Assembly: GCA_937893785.1 (NCBI GenBank)
Contig: CALCSP010000204.1
Location: 1-6,576, forward strand
Length of the DNA: 6,576 nucleotides
Direction of reading: 5' to 3'
Origin: an uncultured Verrucomicrobiales bacterium
GTDB taxonomy: Bacteria; Verrucomicrobiota; Verrucomicrobiia; Verrucomicrobiales; DEV007
In this document: positions 6,306 through 6,576 of the stretch, in pieces
How positions within the stretch are numbered: the stretch's first letter is position 1
How the letters are laid out: each line of letters starts with the position of its first letter
The notes under the pieces: model-generated
Database searches by the model: none
Seen by the model: the letters and a program-made list of their open reading frames with translations, nothing else
What the model was told of the DNA's origin: nothing
Program-made: the position numbers and the translations under genes

Positions 6306-6576
6306 AATTGATGGAATTTGATGCATTTAACTGAGAAGTAAAACCTCTAAATTCTATCGATCCGAAGGGATTAGCGAGGATTCTTCCTGTCGCAGGCGGC
6401 TCACCGCGGGCGTTCGAGTTGGCCGTCATATTTATATAACGGGTATTGTGATGAAGGTTTGTCGTATGCCCCATTCAAGTGACCGGAATCGTAGAAGAGA
6501 ATAATTCTTCGCAACTGATTGAAAGTCAGTAATTAAGACATGGGTCATTGTGCGTTGTGGAGTGGTAGTTTTACAA

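Noticed and set aside
6400..6430. GGCGTTCGAGTTGGCC resembling a tRNA T-arm
   Set aside because: No matching acceptor stem, anticodon arm or D-arm could be found around it on either strand.
6211..6474. Minus-strand 87-codon ORF overlapping the start of the DUF3500 gene
   Set aside because: It overlaps the DUF3500 signal-peptide region in another frame, lacks domain features and has low-complexity composition.

Overview
The window looks like bacterial DNA from the Planctomycetota-Verrucomicrobiota (PVC) side of the tree. This is judged from gene content only: a PduP/EutE-type CoA-acylating aldehyde dehydrogenase, a secreted neutral-ceramidase-like protein fused to a DUF1080 (3-keto-disaccharide hydrolase-like) domain, a further DUF1080-type C-terminal remnant, an LpqC/PHB-depolymerase-type secreted esterase and a secreted DUF3500 protein. 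Clear Shine-Dalgarno sites are scarce in front of the larger genes. No rRNA, tRNA, CRISPR array, transposase or integrase was found.

Layout. Positions 1-333 (+) hold the interior of an aldehyde dehydrogenase that enters from the left edge. It keeps the catalytic-cysteine motif but stops early, well short of the usual C-terminus. Positions 334-571 hold no intact gene; the minus strand of this interval carries what looks like the last ~46 codons of a DUF1080-family protein, open only from about 529 to 389. Positions 572-2635 (-) encode the 687-residue ceramidase-like/DUF1080 fusion. A short secreted ORF (2642-2902, -) lies 6 bp upstream of it in the same direction and may be a truncated gene. 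Positions 3072-3980 (+) encode a ribokinase, divergent from the preceding pair. Positions 4032-5105 (-) encode a secreted serine esterase, and 5241-6305 (-) a secreted DUF3500 protein. Between these two is a 135-bp gap containing an 11-bp perfect inverted repeat. The last ~270 bp (6306-6576) contain no feature I can support.

How the genes fit together. Four of the minus-strand products carry signal peptides or signal-peptide-like N-termini and appear to be exported, which fits extracytoplasmic breakdown of glycans, esters or lipids. The ribokinase is cytoplasmic and could feed released pentose into central metabolism. The aldehyde dehydrogenase belongs to a family usually found in bacterial microcompartment loci; in PVC bacteria these serve fucose/rhamnose breakdown. 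Here it is incomplete and no shell protein is visible. The left third therefore reads as a rearranged or decaying junction, not a working compartment locus. I see no convincing new defence, mobile or regulatory system. The most interesting points are the ceramidase-DUF1080 fusion, the apparent gene remnants at 280-570 and 2642-2902, and the inverted repeat between the esterase and DUF3500 genes.
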